From: Sipunculus nudus
Lineage: Eukaryota; Annelida; Sipuncula; Golfingiida; Sipunculidae
DNA length: 64,000 nucleotides
Assembly (NCBI GenBank): GCA_026874595.1
Contig: CM049317.1
Span: forward strand, 76,635,891 to 76,699,890
Direction: 5' to 3'
Part shown: positions 31,816-46,810 of the stretch, piece by piece
Layout of the letters: every line of letters starts with the position of its first letter
Position numbering within the stretch: position 1 is the first letter of the stretch
The notes under the pieces: model-generated
Seen by the model: only the letters and a program-made list of their open reading frames with translations
What the model was told of the DNA's origin: nothing
The model's database searches: none
Position numbers and translations under genes: made by a program

Positions 31816-33084
31816 CGTGCCCTGCTCTCTTAGTTCTGTGACATGTTTCAACGACACTAAGAAAACATGTCAGAAATAACGTGCCCTGCTCTCTCAGTTC
31901 TGTGGCATGTTTCAACAACACTAAGAAGACATGTCAGAAATAACGTGCCCTGCTCTCTCAGTTCTGTGACATGTTTCAACGACACTAAGAAGACATGTCA
32001 GAAATAACGTGCCCTGCTCTCTCAGTTCTGTGACATGTTTCAAGGACACTAAGAAGACATGTCAGAAATAACGTGCCCTGCTCTCTCAGTTCTGTGACAT
32101 GTTTCAACGACACTAAGAAGACATGTCAGAAATAACGTGCCCTGCTCTCTCAGTTCTGTGACATGTTCCAACGACACTAAGAAGACTTGTCAGAAATAAC
32201 GTGCCCTGCTCTCTCAGTTCTGTGACATGTTCCAACGACACTAAGAAGACATGTCAGAATACGTGCCCTGCTCTCTTAGTTATGTGACATGTTTCAACGA
32301 CACTAAGAAGACATGTCAGAAATAACGTGCCCTGCTCTCTCAGTTATGTGACATGTTTCAACGACACTAAGAAGACATGTCAGAAATAACGTGCCCTGAT
32401 CTCTCAGTTCTGTGACATGTTTCAACGACACTAAGAAGACATGTCAGAAATAACTTGCCCTGATCTCTCAGTTCTGTGACATGTTTCAACGACAATAAGA
32501 AGACATGTCAGAAATAACGTGCCCTGCTCTCTCAGTTCTGTGACATGTTTCAACGACACTAAGAAGACATGTCAGAAATAACGTGCACTGCTCTCTCAGT
32601 TCTGTGACATGTTCCAACGACACTAAGAAGACATGTCAGAAATTACGTGCCCTGCTCTCTCAGTTCTGTGACATGTTTCAACGACACTAAGAAGACTTGT
32701 CAGAAATAACGTGCCCTGCTCTCTCAGTTCTGTGACATGTTTCAACGACACTAAGAAGACTTGTCAGAATACGTGCCCTGCTCTCTTAGTTCTGTGACAT
32801 GTTTCAACGACACTAAGAAGACATGTCAGAAATAACGTGCCCTGCTCTCTCAGTTCTGTGGCATGTTTCAACGACACTAAGAAGACATGTCAGAAATAAC
32901 GTGCCCTGCTCTCTCAGTTCTGTGACATGTTTCAACAACACTAAGAAGACATGTCAGAAATAACGTGCCCTGATCTCTCAGTTCTGTGACATGTTTCAAC
33001 GACACTAAGAAGACATGTCAGAAATAACGTGCCCTGCTCTATCAGTTCTGTGACATGTTTCAACGACAATAAGAAGACATGTCA

Positions 33085-36000
33085 GAAATAACGTGCCCTG
33101 CTCTCTCACTTCTGTGACATGTTCCAACGACACTAAGAAGACATGTCAGAAATTACGTGCCCTGCTCTCTCAGTTCTGTGACATGTTCCAACGATACTAA
33201 GAAGACAAGTCAGAAATAACGTGCCCTGCTCTCTCAGTTCTGTGACATGTTCCAACGACACTAAGTAGACATGTCAGAATACGTGCCCTGCTCTCTTAGT
33301 TCTGTGACATGTTTCAACGACACTAAGAAAACATGTCAGAAATAACGTGCCCTGCTCTCTCAGTTCTGTGGCATGTTTCAACAACACTAAGAAGACATGT
33401 CAGAAATAACGTGCCCTGCTCTCTCAGTTCTGTGACATGTTTCAACGACACTAAGAAGACATGTCAGAAATAACGTGCCCTGCTCTCTCAGTTCTGTGAC
33501 ATGTTTCAAGGACACTAAGAAGACATGTCAGAAATAACGTGCCCTGCTCTCTCAGTTCTGTGACATGTTTCAACGACACTAAGAAGACATGTCAGAAATA
33601 ACGTGCCCTGCTCTCTCAGTTCTGTGACATGTTCCAACGACACTAAGAAGACTTGTCAGAAATAACGTGCCCTGCTCTCTCAGTTCTGTGACATGTTCCA
33701 ACGACACTAAGAAGACATGTCAGAATACGTGCCCTGCTCTCTTAGTTATGTGACATGTTTCAACGACACTAAGAAGACATGTCAGAAATAACGTGCCCTG
33801 CTCTCTCAGTTATGTGACATGTTTCAACGACACTAAGAAGACATGTCAGAAATAACGTGCCCTGATCTCTCAGTTCTGTGACATGTTTCAACGACACTAA
33901 GAAGACATGTCAGAAATAACTTGCCCTGATCTCTCAGTTCTGTGACATGTTTCAACGACAATAAGAAGACATGTCAGAAATAACGTGCCCTGCTCTCTCA
34001 GTTCTGTGACATGTTTCAACGACACTAAGAAGACATGTCAGAAATAACGTGCACTGCTCTCTCAGTTCTGTGACATGTTCCAACGACACTAAGAAGACAT
34101 GTCAGAAATTACGTGCCCTGCTCTCTCAGTTCTGTGACATGTTTCAACGACACTAAGAAGACTTGTCAGAAATAACGTGCCCTGCTCTCTCAGTTCTGTG
34201 ACATGTTTCAACGACACTAAGAAGACTTGTCAGAATACGTGCCCTGCTCTCTTAGTTCTGTGACATGTTTCAACGACACTAAGAAGACATGTCAGAAATA
34301 ACGTGCCCTGCTCTCTCAGTTCTGTGGCATGTTTCAACGACACTAAGAAGACATGTCAGAAATAACGTGCCCTGCTCTCTCAGTTCTGTGACATGTTTCA
34401 ACAACACTAAGAAGACATGTCAGAAATAACGTGCCCTGCTCTCTCAGTTCTGTGACATGTTTCAACGACACTAAGAAGACATGTCAGAAATAACGTGCCC
34501 TGATCTGTCAGTTCTGTGACATGTTTCAACGACACTAAGAAGACATGTCAGAAATAACGTGCCCTGCTCTGTCAGTTCTGTGACATGTTTCAACGACAAT
34601 AAGAAGACATGTCAGAAATAACGTGCCCTGCTCTCTCACTTCTGTGACATGTTCCAACGACACTAAGAAGACATGTCAGAAATTACGTGCCCTGCTCTCT
34701 CAGTTCTGTGACATGTTTCAACGATACTAAGAAGACAAGTCAGAAATAACGTGCCCTGCTCTCTCAGTTCTGTGACATGTTCCAACGACACTAAGTAGAC
34801 ATGTCAGAATACGTGCCCTGCTCTCTTAGTTCTGTGACATGTTTCAACGACACTAAGAAAACATGTCAGAAATAACGTGCCCTGCTCTCTCAGTTCTGTG
34901 GCATGTTTCAACAACACTAAGAAGACATGTCAGAAATAACGTGCCCTGCTCTCTCAGTTCTGTGACATGTTTCAACGACACTAAGAAGACATGTCAGAAA
35001 TAACGTGCCCTGCTCTCTCAGTTCTGTGACATGTTTCAAGGACACTAAGAAGACATGTCAGAAATAACGTGCCCTGCTCTCTCAGTTCTGTGACATGTTT
35101 CAACGACACTAAGAAGACATGTCAGAAATAACGTGCCCTGCTCTCTCAGTTCTGTGACATGTTCCAACGACACTAAGAAGACTTGTCAGAAATAACGTGC
35201 CCTGCTCTCTCAGTTCTGTGACATGTTCCAACGACACTAAGAAGACATGTCAGAATACGTGCCCTGCTCTCTTAGTTCTGTGACATGTTTCAACGACACT
35301 AAGAAGACATGTCAGAAATAACGTGCCCTGCTCTCTCAGTTCTGTGGCATGTTTCAACAACACTAAGAAGACATGTCAGAAATAACGTGCCCTGCTCTCT
35401 CAGTTCTGTGACATGTTTCAACGACACTAAGAAGACATGTCAGAAATAACGTGCCCTGCTCTCTCAGTTCTGTGACATGTTTCAAGGACACTAAGAAGAC
35501 ATGTCAGAAATAACGTGCCCTGCTCTCTCAGTTCTGTGACATGTTTCAAGGACACTAAGAAGACATGTCAGAAATAACGTGCCCTGCTCTCTCAGTTCTG
35601 TGACATGTTTCAACGACACTAAGAAGACATGTCAGAAATAACGTGCCCTGCTCTCTCAGTTCTGTGACATGTTTCAACGACACTAAGAAGACATGTCAGA
35701 AATAACGTGCCCTGCTCTCTCAGTTCTGTGACATGTTTCAAGGACAATAAGAAGACATGTCAGAAATAACGTGCCCTGCTCTCTCAGTTCTGTGACATGT
35801 TTCAACGACACTAAGAAGACATGTCAGAAATAACGTGCCCTGCTCTCTCAGTTCTGTGACATGTTTCAACGACACTAAGAAGACATGTCAGAAATAACGT
35901 GCCCTGATCTCTCAGTTCTGTGACATGTTTCAACGACACTAAGAAGACATGTCAGAAATAACGTGCCCTGCTCTCTCAGTTCTGTGACATGTTTCAACGA

Positions 36001-39000
36001 CAATAAGAAGACGTGTCAGAAATAACGTGCCCTGCTCTCTCAGTTCTGTGACATGTTCCAACGACACTAAGAAGACATGTCAGAAATTACGTGCCCTGCT
36101 CTCTCAGTTCTGTGACATGTTTCAACGACACTAAGAAGACTTGTCAGAAATAACGTGCCCTGCTCTCTCAGTTCTGTGACATGTTCCAACGACACAAAGA
36201 AGACATGTCAGAATACGTGCCCTGCTCTCTTAGTTCTGTGGCATGTTTCAACGACACTAAGAAGACATGTCAGAAATAACGTGCCCTGCTCTCTCAGTTC
36301 TGTGACATGTTTCAACAACACTAAGAAGACATGTCAGAAATAACGTGCCCTGCTCTCTCAGTTCTGTGACATGTTTCAACAACACTAAGAAGACATGTCA
36401 GAAATAACGTGCGCTGCTCTCTCAGTTATGTGACATGTTTCAACGACACTAAGAAGACATGTCAGAAATAACGTGCCCTGCTCTCTCAGTTCTGTGACAT
36501 GTTTCAACGACACTAAGAAGACATGTCAGAAATAACGTGCCCTGATCTCTCAGTTCTGTGACATGTTTCAACGACACTAAGAAGACATGTCAGAAATAAC
36601 GTGCCCTGCTCTCTCAGTTCTGTGGCATGTTTCAACGAAACTAAGAAGACATGTCAGAAATAACGTGCCCTGCTCTCTCAGTTCTGTGGCATGTTTCAAC
36701 AACACTAAGAAGACATGTCAGAAATAACGTGCCCTGCTCTCTCAGTTCTGTGGCATGTTTCAACAACACTAAGAAGACATATCAGAAATAACGTGCCCTG
36801 CTTTATCAGTTCTGTGGCATGTTTCAACAACACTAAGAAGACATATCAGAAATAACGTGCCCTGCTTTATCAGTTCTGTGGCATGTTTCAACAACACTAA
36901 GAAGACATGTCAGAAATAACGTGCCCTGCTCTCTCCGTTCTGTTGCATGTTTCAACAACATTAAGAAGACATGTCAGAAATAACGTGCCCTGCTCTCTCC
37001 GTTCTGTGGCATGTTTCAAGGACAATAAGAAGACATGTCAGAAATAACGTGCCCTGCTCTCTCCGTTCTGTGACATGTTTCAACGACACTAAGAAGACAT
37101 GTCAGAAATAACGTGCCCTGCTCTCTCAGTTCTGTGACATGTTTCAACGACACTAAGAAGACATGTCAGAAATAACGTGCCCTGCTCTCTCAGTTCTGTG
37201 ACATGTTTCAACGACACTAAGAAGACATGTCAGAAATAACGTGCCCTGCTCTCTCCGTTCTGTGACATGTTTCAAGGACAATAAGAAGACATGTCAGAAA
37301 TAACGTGCCCTGCTCTCTCCGTTCTGTGACATTTTTCAACGACACAAAGAAGACATGTCAGAAATAACGTGCCCTGCTCTCTCAGTTCTGTGACATGTTT
37401 CAACGACACTAAGAAGACATGTCAGAAATAACGTGCCCTGCTCTCTCAGTTCGGTGACATGTTTCAACGACACTAAGAAGACATGTCAGAAATAACGTGC
37501 ACTGCTCTCTCAGTTCTGTGACAAGTTTCAACGACACTAAGAAGACATGTCAGAAATTACGTGCCCTGCTCTCTCAGTTCTGTGACATGTTTCAACGACA
37601 CTAAGAAGACTTGTCAGAAATAACGTGCCCTGCTCTCTCAGTTCTGTGACATGTTCCAACGACACTAAGAAGACATGTCAGAAATTACGTGCCCTGCTCT
37701 CTCAGTTCTGTGACATGTTTCAACGACACTAAGAAGACTTGTCAGAAATAACGTGCCCTGCTCTCTCAGTTCTGTGACATGTTTCAACGACACTAAGAAG
37801 ACTTGTCAGAAATAACGTGCCCTGCTCTCTCAGTTCTGTCACATGTTTCAACGACACTAAGAAGACTTGTCAGAATACGTGCCCTGCTCTCTTAGTTCTG
37901 TGACATGTTTCAACGACACTAAGAAGACATGTCAGAAATAACGTGCCCTGCTCTCTCAGTTCTGTGACATGTTTCAACGACACTAAGAAGACATGTCAGA
38001 AATAACGTGCCCTGCTCTCTCAGTTCTGTGACATGTTTCAAGGACACTAAGAAGACATGTCAGAAATAACGTGCCCTGCTCTCTCAGTTCTGTGACATGT
38101 TTCAACGACACTAAGAAGACATGTCAGAAATAACGTGCCCTGCTCTCTCAGTTCTGTGACATGTTCCAACGACACTAAGAAGACTTGTCAGAAATAACGT
38201 GCCCTGCTCTCTCACTTCTGTGACATGTTCCAACGACACTAAGAAGACATGTCAGAAATTACGTGCCCTGCTCTCTCAGTTCTGTGACATGTTCCAACGA
38301 TACTAAGAAGACAAGTCAGAAATAACGTGCCCTGCTCTCTCAGTTCTGTGACATGTTCCAACGACACTAAGTAGACATGTCAGAATACGTGCCCTGCTCT
38401 CTTAGTTCTGTGACATGTTTCAACGACACTAAGAAAACATGTCAGAAATAACGTGCCCTGCTCTCTCAGTTCTGTGGCATGTTTCAACAACACTAAGAAG
38501 ACATGTCAGAAATAACGTGCCCTGCTCTCTCAGTTCTGTGACATGTTTCAACGACACTAAGAAGACATGTCAGAAATAACGTGCCCTGCTCTCTCAGTTC
38601 TGTGACATGTTTCAAGGACACTAAGAAGACATGTCAGAAATAACGTGCCCTGCTCTCTCAGTTCTGTGACATGTTTCAACGACACTAAGAAGACATGTCA
38701 GAAATAACGTGCCCTGCTCTCTCAGTTCTGTGACATGTTCCAACGACACTAAGAAGACTTGTCAGAAATAACGTGCCCTGCTCTCTCAGTTCTGTGACAT
38801 GTTCCAACGACACTAAGAAGACATGTCAGAATACGTGCCCTGCTCTCTTAGTTATGTGACATGTTTCAACGACACTAAGAAGACATGTCAGAAATAACGT
38901 GCCCTGCTCTCTCAGTTATGTGACATGTTTCAACGACACTAAGAAGACATGTCAGAAATAACGTGCCCTGATCTCTCAGTTCTGTGACATGTTTCAACGA

Positions 39001-42000
39001 CACTAAGAAGACATGTCAGAAATAACTTGCCCTGATCTCTCAGTTCTGTGACATGTTTCAACGACAATAAGAAGACATGTCAGAAATAACGTGCCCTGCT
39101 CTCTCAGTTCTGTGACATGTTTCAACGACACTAAGAAGACATGTCAGAAATAACGTGCACTGCTCTCTCAGTTCTGTGACATGTTCCAACGACACTAAGA
39201 AGACATGTCAGAAATTACGTGCCCTGCTCTCTCAGTTCTGTGACATGTTTCAACGACACTAAGAAGACTTGTCAGAAATAACGTGCCCTGCTCTCTCAGT
39301 TCTGTGACATGTTTCAACGACACTAAGAAGACTTGTCAGAATACGTGCCCTGCTCTCTTAGTTCTGTGACATGTTTCAACGACACTAAGAAGACATGTCA
39401 GAAATAACGTGCCCTGCTCTCTCAGTTCTGTGGCATGTTTCAACGACACTAAGAAGACATGTCAGAAATTACGTGCCCTGCTCTCTCAGTTCTGTGACAT
39501 GTTTCAACAACACTAAGAAGACATGTCAGAAATAACGTGCCCTGCTCTCTCAGTTCTGTGACATGTTTCAACGACACTAAGAAGACATGTCAGAAATAAC
39601 GTGCCCTGATCTGTCAGTTCTGTGACATGTTTCAACGACACTAAGAAGACATGTCAGAAATAACGTGCCCTGCTCTATCAGTTCTGTGACATGTTTCAAC
39701 GACAATAAGAAGACATGTCAGAAATAACGTGCCCTGCTCTCTCACTTCTGTGACATGTTCCAACGACACTAAGAAGACATGTCAGAAATTACGTGCCCTG
39801 CTCTCTCAGTTCTGTGACATGTTCCAACGATACTAAGAAGACAAGTCAGAAATAACGTGCCCTGCTCTCTCAGTTCTGTGACATGTTCCAACGACACTAA
39901 GTAGACATGTCAGAATACGTGCCCTGCTCTCTTAGTTCTGTGACATGTTTCAACGACACTAAGAAAACATGTCAGAAATAACGTGCCCTGCTCTCTCAGT
40001 TCTGTGGCATGTTTCAACAACACTAAGAAGACATGTCAGAAATAACGTGCCCTGCTCTCTCAGTTCTGTGACATGTTTCAACGACACTAAGAAGACATGT
40101 CAGAAATAACGTGCCCTGCTCTCTCAGTTCTGTGACATGTTTCAAGGACACTAAGAAGACATGTCAGAAATAACGTGCCCTGCTCTCTCAGTTCTGTGAC
40201 ATGTTTCAACGACACTAAGAAGACATGTCAGAAATAACGTGCCCTGCTCTCTCAGTTCTGTGACATGTTCCAACGACACTAAGAAGACTTGTCAGAAATA
40301 ACGTGCCCTGCTCTCTCAGTTCTGTGACATGTTCCAACGACACTAAGAAGACATGTCAGAATACGTGCCCTGCTCTCTTAGTTCTGTGACATGTTTCAAC
40401 GACACTAAGAAGACATGTCAGAAATAACGTGCCCTGCTCTCTCAGTTCTGTGGCATGTTTCAACAACACTAAGAAGACATGTCAGAAATAACGTGCCCTG
40501 CTCTCTCAGTTCTGTGACATGTTTCAACGACACTAAGAAGACATGTCAGAAATAACGTGCCCTGCTCTCTCAGTTCTGTGACATGTTTCAAGGACAATAA
40601 GAAGACATGTCAGAAATAACGTGCCCTGCTCTCTCAGTTATGTGACATGTTTCAACGACACTAAGAAGACATGTCAGAAATAACGTGCCCTGCTCTCTCA
40701 GTTCTGTGACATGTTTCAACGACACTAAGAAGACATGTCAGAAATAACGTGCCCTGCTCTCTCAGTTCTGTGACATGTTTCAAGGACAATAAGAAGACAT
40801 GTCAGAAATAACGTGCCCTGCTCTCTCAGTTATGTGACATGTTTCAACGACACTAAGAAGACATGTCAGAAATAACGTGCCCTGCTCTCTCAGTTCTGTG
40901 ACATGTTTCAACGACACTAAGAAGACATGTCAGAAATAACGTGCCCTGATCTCTCAGTTCTGTGACATGTTTCAACGACACTAAGAAGACATGTCAGAAA
41001 TAACGTGCCCTGCTCTCTCAGTTCTGTGACATGTTTCAACGACAATAAGAAGACGTGTCAGAAATAACGTGCCCTGCTCTCTCAGTTCTGTGACATGTTC
41101 CAACGACACTAAGAAGACATGTCAGAAATTACGTGCCCTGCTCTCTCAGTTCTGTGACATGTTTCAACGACACTAAGAAGACTTGTCAGAAATAACGTGC
41201 CCTGCTCTCTCAGTTCTGTGACATGTTCCAACGACACAAAGAAGACATGTCAGAATACGTGCCCTGCTCTCTTAGTTCTGTGGCATGTTTCAACGACACT
41301 AAGAAGACATGTCAGAAATAACGTGCCCTGCTCTCTCAGTTCTGTGACATGTTTCAACAACACTAAGAAGACATGTCAGAAATAACGTGCCCTGCTCTCT
41401 CAGTTCTGTGACATGTTTCAACAACACTAAGAAGACATGTCAGAAATAACGTGCGCTGCTCTCTCAGTTATGTGACATGTTTCAACGACACTAAGAAGAC
41501 ATGTCAGAAATAACGTGCCCTGCTCTCTCAGTTCTGTGACATGTTTCAACGACACTAAGAAGACATGTCAGAAATAACGTGCCCTGATCTCTCAGTTCTG
41601 TGACATGTTTCAACGACACTAAGAAGACATGTCAGAAATAACGTGCCCTGCTCTCTCAGTTCTGTGGCATGTTTCAACGAAACTAAGAAGACATGTCAGA
41701 AATAACGTGCCCTGCTCTCTCAGTTCTGTGGCATGTTTCAACAACACTAAGAAGACATGTCAGAAATAACGTGCCCTGCTCTCTCAGTTCTGTGGCATGT
41801 TTCAACAACACTAAGAAGACATATCAGAAATAACGTGCCCTGCTTTATCAGTTCTGTGGCATGTTTCAACAACACTAAGAAGACATATCAGAAATAACGT
41901 GCCCTGCTTTATCAGTTCTGTGGCATGTTTCAACAACACTAAGAAGACATGTCAGAAATAACGTGCCCTGCTCTTTCCGTTCTGTTGCATGTTTCAACAA

Positions 42001-43076
42001 CACTAAGAAGACATGTCAGAAATAACGTGCCCTGCTCTCTCCGTTCTGTGGCATGTTTCAAGGACAATAAGAAGACATGTCAGAAATAACGTGCCCTGCT
42101 CTCTCCGTTCTGTGACATGTTTCAACGACACTAAGAAGACATGTCAGAAATAACGTGCCCTGCTCTCTCAGTTCTGTGACATGTTTCAACGACACTAAGA
42201 AGACATGTCAGAAATAACGTGCCCTGCTCTCTCAGTTCTGTGACATGTTTCAACGACACTAAGAAGACATGTCAGAAATAACGTGCCCTGCTCTCTCCGT
42301 TCTGTGACATGTTTCAAGGACAATAAGAAGACATGTCAGAAATAACGTGCCCTGCTCTCTCCGTTCTGTGACATTTTTCAACGACACAAAGAAGACATGT
42401 CAGAAATAACGTGCCCTGCTCTCTCAGTTCTGTGACATGTTTCAACGACACTAAGAAGACATGTCAGAAATAACGTGCCCTGCTCTCTCAGTTCGGTGAC
42501 ATGTTTCAACGACACTAAGAAGACATGTCAGAAATAACGTGCACTGCTCTCTCAGTTCTGTGACAAGTTTCAACGACACTAAGAAGACATGTCAGAAATA
42601 AATTGCCCTGCTCTCTCAGTTCTGTGACATGTTTCAACGACACTAAGAAGACATGTCAGAAATTACGTGCCCTGCTCTCTCAGTTCTGTGACATGTTTCA
42701 ACGACACTAAGAAGACTTGTCAGAAATAACGTGCCCTGCTCTCTCAGTTCTGTGACATGTTCCAACGACACTAAGAAGACATGTCAGAAATTACGTGCCC
42801 TGCTCTCTCAGTTCTGTGACATGTTTCAACGACACTAAGAAGACTTGTCAGAAATAACGTGCCCTGCTCTCTCAGTTCTGTGACATGTTTCAACGACACT
42901 AAGAAGACTTGTCAGAAATAACGTGCCCTGCTCTCTCAGTTCTGTCACATGTTTCAACGACACTAAGAAGACTTGTCAGAATACGTGCCCTGCTCTCTTA
43001 GTTCTGTGACATGTTTCAACGACACTAAGAAGACATGTCAGAAATAACGTGCCCTGCTCTCTCAGTTCTGTGGCAT
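33085..43076 (+). repeat. Higher-order repeat: two ~5.1-kb copies
   Basis: About 33085-37970 is repeated at about 38191-43076. Offsets are 5,106 bp at 33109/38215, 34639/39745 and 37840/42946, and 5,042 bp for 36155/41197 and the CTTTATCAG pair near 36801/41843. The two values differ by one 64-bp monomer, so the copies have gained or lost single monomers since duplication. Copy 2 also has an added monomer near 42600. Confidence 0.85.
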
Positions 43077-46000
43077 GTTTCAACAACACTAAGAAGACAT
43101 GTCAGAAATACCGTGCCCTGCTCTCTCAGTTCTGTGACATGTTTCAACGACACTAAGAAGACATGTCAGAAATAACGTGCCCTGCTCTCTCAGTTCTGTG
43201 ACATGTTTCAACGACACTAAGAAGACATGTCAGAAATAACGTGCCCTGATCTCTCAGTTCTGTGACATGTTTCAACGACACTAAGAAGACATGTCAGAAA
43301 TAACGTGCCCTGCTCTATCAGTTCTGTGACATGTTTCAACGACAATAAGAAGACATGTCAGAAATAACGTGCCCTTCTCTCTCAGTTCTGTGACATGTTC
43401 CAACGACACTAAGAAGACATGTCAGAAATTACGTGCCCTGCTCTCTCAGTTCTGTGACATGTTCCAACGACACTAAGAAGACATGTCAGAAATAACGTGC
43501 CCTGCTCTCTCAGTTCTGTGACATGTTCCAACGACACTAAGAAGACATGTCAGAATACGTGCCCTGCTCTCTTAGTTCTGTGACATGTTTCAACGACACT
43601 AAGAAAACATGTCAGAAATAACGTGCCCTGCTCTCTCAGTTCTGTGGCATGTTTCAACAACACTAAGAAGACATGTCAGAAATAACGTGCCCTGCTCTCT
43701 CAGTTCTGTGACATGTTTCAACGACACTAAGAAGACATGTCAGAAATAACGTGCCCTGCTCTCTCAGTTCTGTGACATGTTTCAAGGACAATAAGAAGAC
43801 ATGTCAGAAATAACGTGCCCTGCTCTCTCAGTTCTGTGACATGTTTCAACGACACTAAGAAGACATGTCAGAAATAACGTGCCCTGCTCTCTCAGTTCTG
43901 TGACATGTTCCAACGACACTAAGAAGACATGTCAGAAATAACGTGCCCTGCTCTCTCAGTTCTGTGACATGTTCCAACGACACTAAGAAGACTTGTCAGA
44001 AATAACGTGCCCTGCTCTCTCAGTTCTGTGACATGTTCCAACGACACTAAGAAGACATGTCATAATACGTGCCCTGCTCTCTTAGTTCTGTGACATGTTT
44101 CAACGACACTAAGAAGACATGTCAGAAATAACGTGCCCTGCTCTCTCAGTTCTGTGACATGTTTCAACGACACTAAGAAGACATGTCAGAAATAACGTGC
44201 CCTGCTCTCTCAGTTCTGTGACATGTTTCAACGACACTAAGAAGACATGTCAGAAATAACGTGCCCTGCTCTCTCAGTTCTGTGACATGTTTCAACGACA
44301 CTAAGAAGACATGTCAGAAATAACGTGCCCTGCTCTCTCCGTTCTGTGACATGTTTCAAGGACAATAAGAAGACATGTCAGAAATAACGTGCCCTGCTCT
44401 CTCCGTTCTGTGACATTTTTCAACGACACAAAGAAGACATGTCAGAAATAACGTGCCCTGCTCTCTCAGTTCTGTGACATGTTTCAACGACACTAAGAAG
44501 ACATGTCAGAAATAACGTGCCCTGCTCTCTCAGTTCGGTGACATGTTTCAACGACACTAAGAAGACATGTCAGAAATAACGTGCACTGCTCTCTCAGTTC
44601 TGTGACAAGTTTCAACGACACTAAGAAGACATGTCAGAAATAAATTGCCCTGCTCTCTCAGTTCTGTGACATGTTTCAACGACACTAAGAAGACATGTCA
44701 GAAATTACGTGCCCTGCTCTCTCAGTTCTGTGACATGTTTCAACGACACTAAGAAGACTTGTCAGAAATAACGTGCCCTGCTCTCTCAGTTCTGTGACAT
44801 GTTCCAACGACACTAAGAAGACATGTCAGAAATTACGTGCCCTGCTCTCTCAGTTCTGTGACATGTTTCAACGACACTAAGAAGACTTGTCAGAAATAAC
44901 GTGCCCTGCTCTCTCAGTTCTGTGACATGTTTCAACGACACTAAGAAGACTTGTCAGAAATAACGTGCCCTGCTCTCTCAGTTCTGTCACATGTTTCAAC
45001 GACACTAAGAAGACTTGTCAGAATACGTGCCCTGCTCTCTTAGTTCTGTGACATGTTTCAACGACACTAAGAAGACATGTCAGAAATAACGTGCCCTGCT
45101 CTCTCAGTTCTGTGGCATGTTTCAACAACACTAAGAAGACATGTCAGAAATACCGTGCCCTGCTCTCTCAGTTCTGTGACATGTTTCAACGACACTAAGA
45201 AGACATGTCAGAAATAACGTGCCCTGCTCTCTCAGTTCTGTGACATGTTTCAACGACACTAAGAAGACATGTCAGAAATAACGTGCCCTGATCTCTCAGT
45301 TCTGTGACATGTTTCAACGACACTAAGAAGACATGTCAGAAATAACGTGCCCTGCTCTATCAGTTCTGTGACATGTTTCAACGACAATAAGAAGACATGT
45401 CAGAAATAACGTGCCCTTCTCTCTCAGTTCTGTGACATGTTCCAACGACACTAAGAAGACATGTCAGAAATTACGTGCCCTGCTCTCTCAGTTCTGTGAC
45501 ATGTTCCAACGACACTAAGAAGACATGTCAGAAATAACGTGCCCTGCTCTCTCAGTTCTGTGACATGTTCCAACGACACTAAGAAGACATGTCAGAATAC
45601 GTGCCCTGCTCTCTTAGTTCTGTGACATGTTTCAACGACACTAAGAAAACATGTCAGAAATAACGTGCCCTGCTCTCTCAGTTCTGTGGCATGTTTCAAC
45701 AACACTAAGAAGACATGTCAGAAATAACGTGCCCTGCTCTCTCAGTTCTGTGACATGTTTCAACGACACTAAGAAGACATGTCAGAAATAACGTGCCCTG
45801 CTCTCTCAGTTCTGTGACATGTTTCAAGGACAATAAGAAGACATGTCAGAAATAACGTGCCCTGCTCTCTCAGTTCTGTGACATGTTTCAACGACACTAA
45901 GAAGACATGTCAGAAATAACGTGCCCTGCTCTCTCAGTTCTGTGACATGTTCCAACGACACTAAGAAGACATGTCAGAAATACCGTGCCCTGCTCTCTCA

Positions 46001-46810
46001 GTTCTGTGACATGTTTCAACGACACTAAGAAGACATGTCAGAAATAACGTGCCCTGCTCTCTCAGTTCTGTGACATGTTTCAACGACACTAAGAAGACAT
46101 GTCAGAAATAACGTGCCCTGATCTCTCAGTTCTGTGACATGTTTCAACGACACTAAGAAGACATGTCAGAAATAACGTGCCCTGCTCTATCAGTTCTGTG
46201 ACATGTTTCAACGACAATAAGAAGACATGTCAGAAATAACGTGCCCTTCTCTCTCAGTTCTGTGACATGTTCCAACGACACTAAGAAGACATGTCAGAAA
46301 TTACGTGCCCTGCTCTCTCAGTTCTGTGACATGTTCCAACGACACTAAGAAGACATGTCAGAAATAACGTGCCCTGCTCTCTCAGTTCTGTGACATGTTC
46401 CAACGACACTAAGAAGACATGTCAGAATACGTGCCCTGCTCTCTTAGTTCTGTGACATGTTTCAACGACACTAAGAAAACATGTCAGAAATAACGTGCCC
46501 TGCTCTCTCAGTTCTGTGGCATGTTTCAACAACACTAAGAAGACATGTCAGAAATAACGTGCCCTGCTCTCTCAGTTCTGTGACATGTTTCAACGACACT
46601 AAGAAGACATGTCAGAAATAACGTGCCCTGCTCTCTCAGTTCTGTGACATGTTTCAAGGACAATAAGAAGACATGTCAGAAATAACGTGCCCTGCTCTCT
46701 CAGTTCTGTGACATGTTTCAACGACACTAAGAAGACATGTCAGAAATAACGTGCCCTGCTCTCTCAGTTCTGTGACATGTTCCAACGACACTAAGAAGAC
46801 ATGTCAGAAA
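42290..46810 (+). repeat. Higher-order repeats of 2,042 and 830 bp
   Basis: About 42290-43940 recurs at about 44332-45982 (offset 2,042; for example the rare CTGTCAC variant at 42946/44988). About 45151-45980 then recurs from 45981 (offset 830; TACCGTG variant at 45151/45981). 2,042 is 29 x 64 + 3 x 62; 830 is 12 x 64 + 62. Confidence 0.8.
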
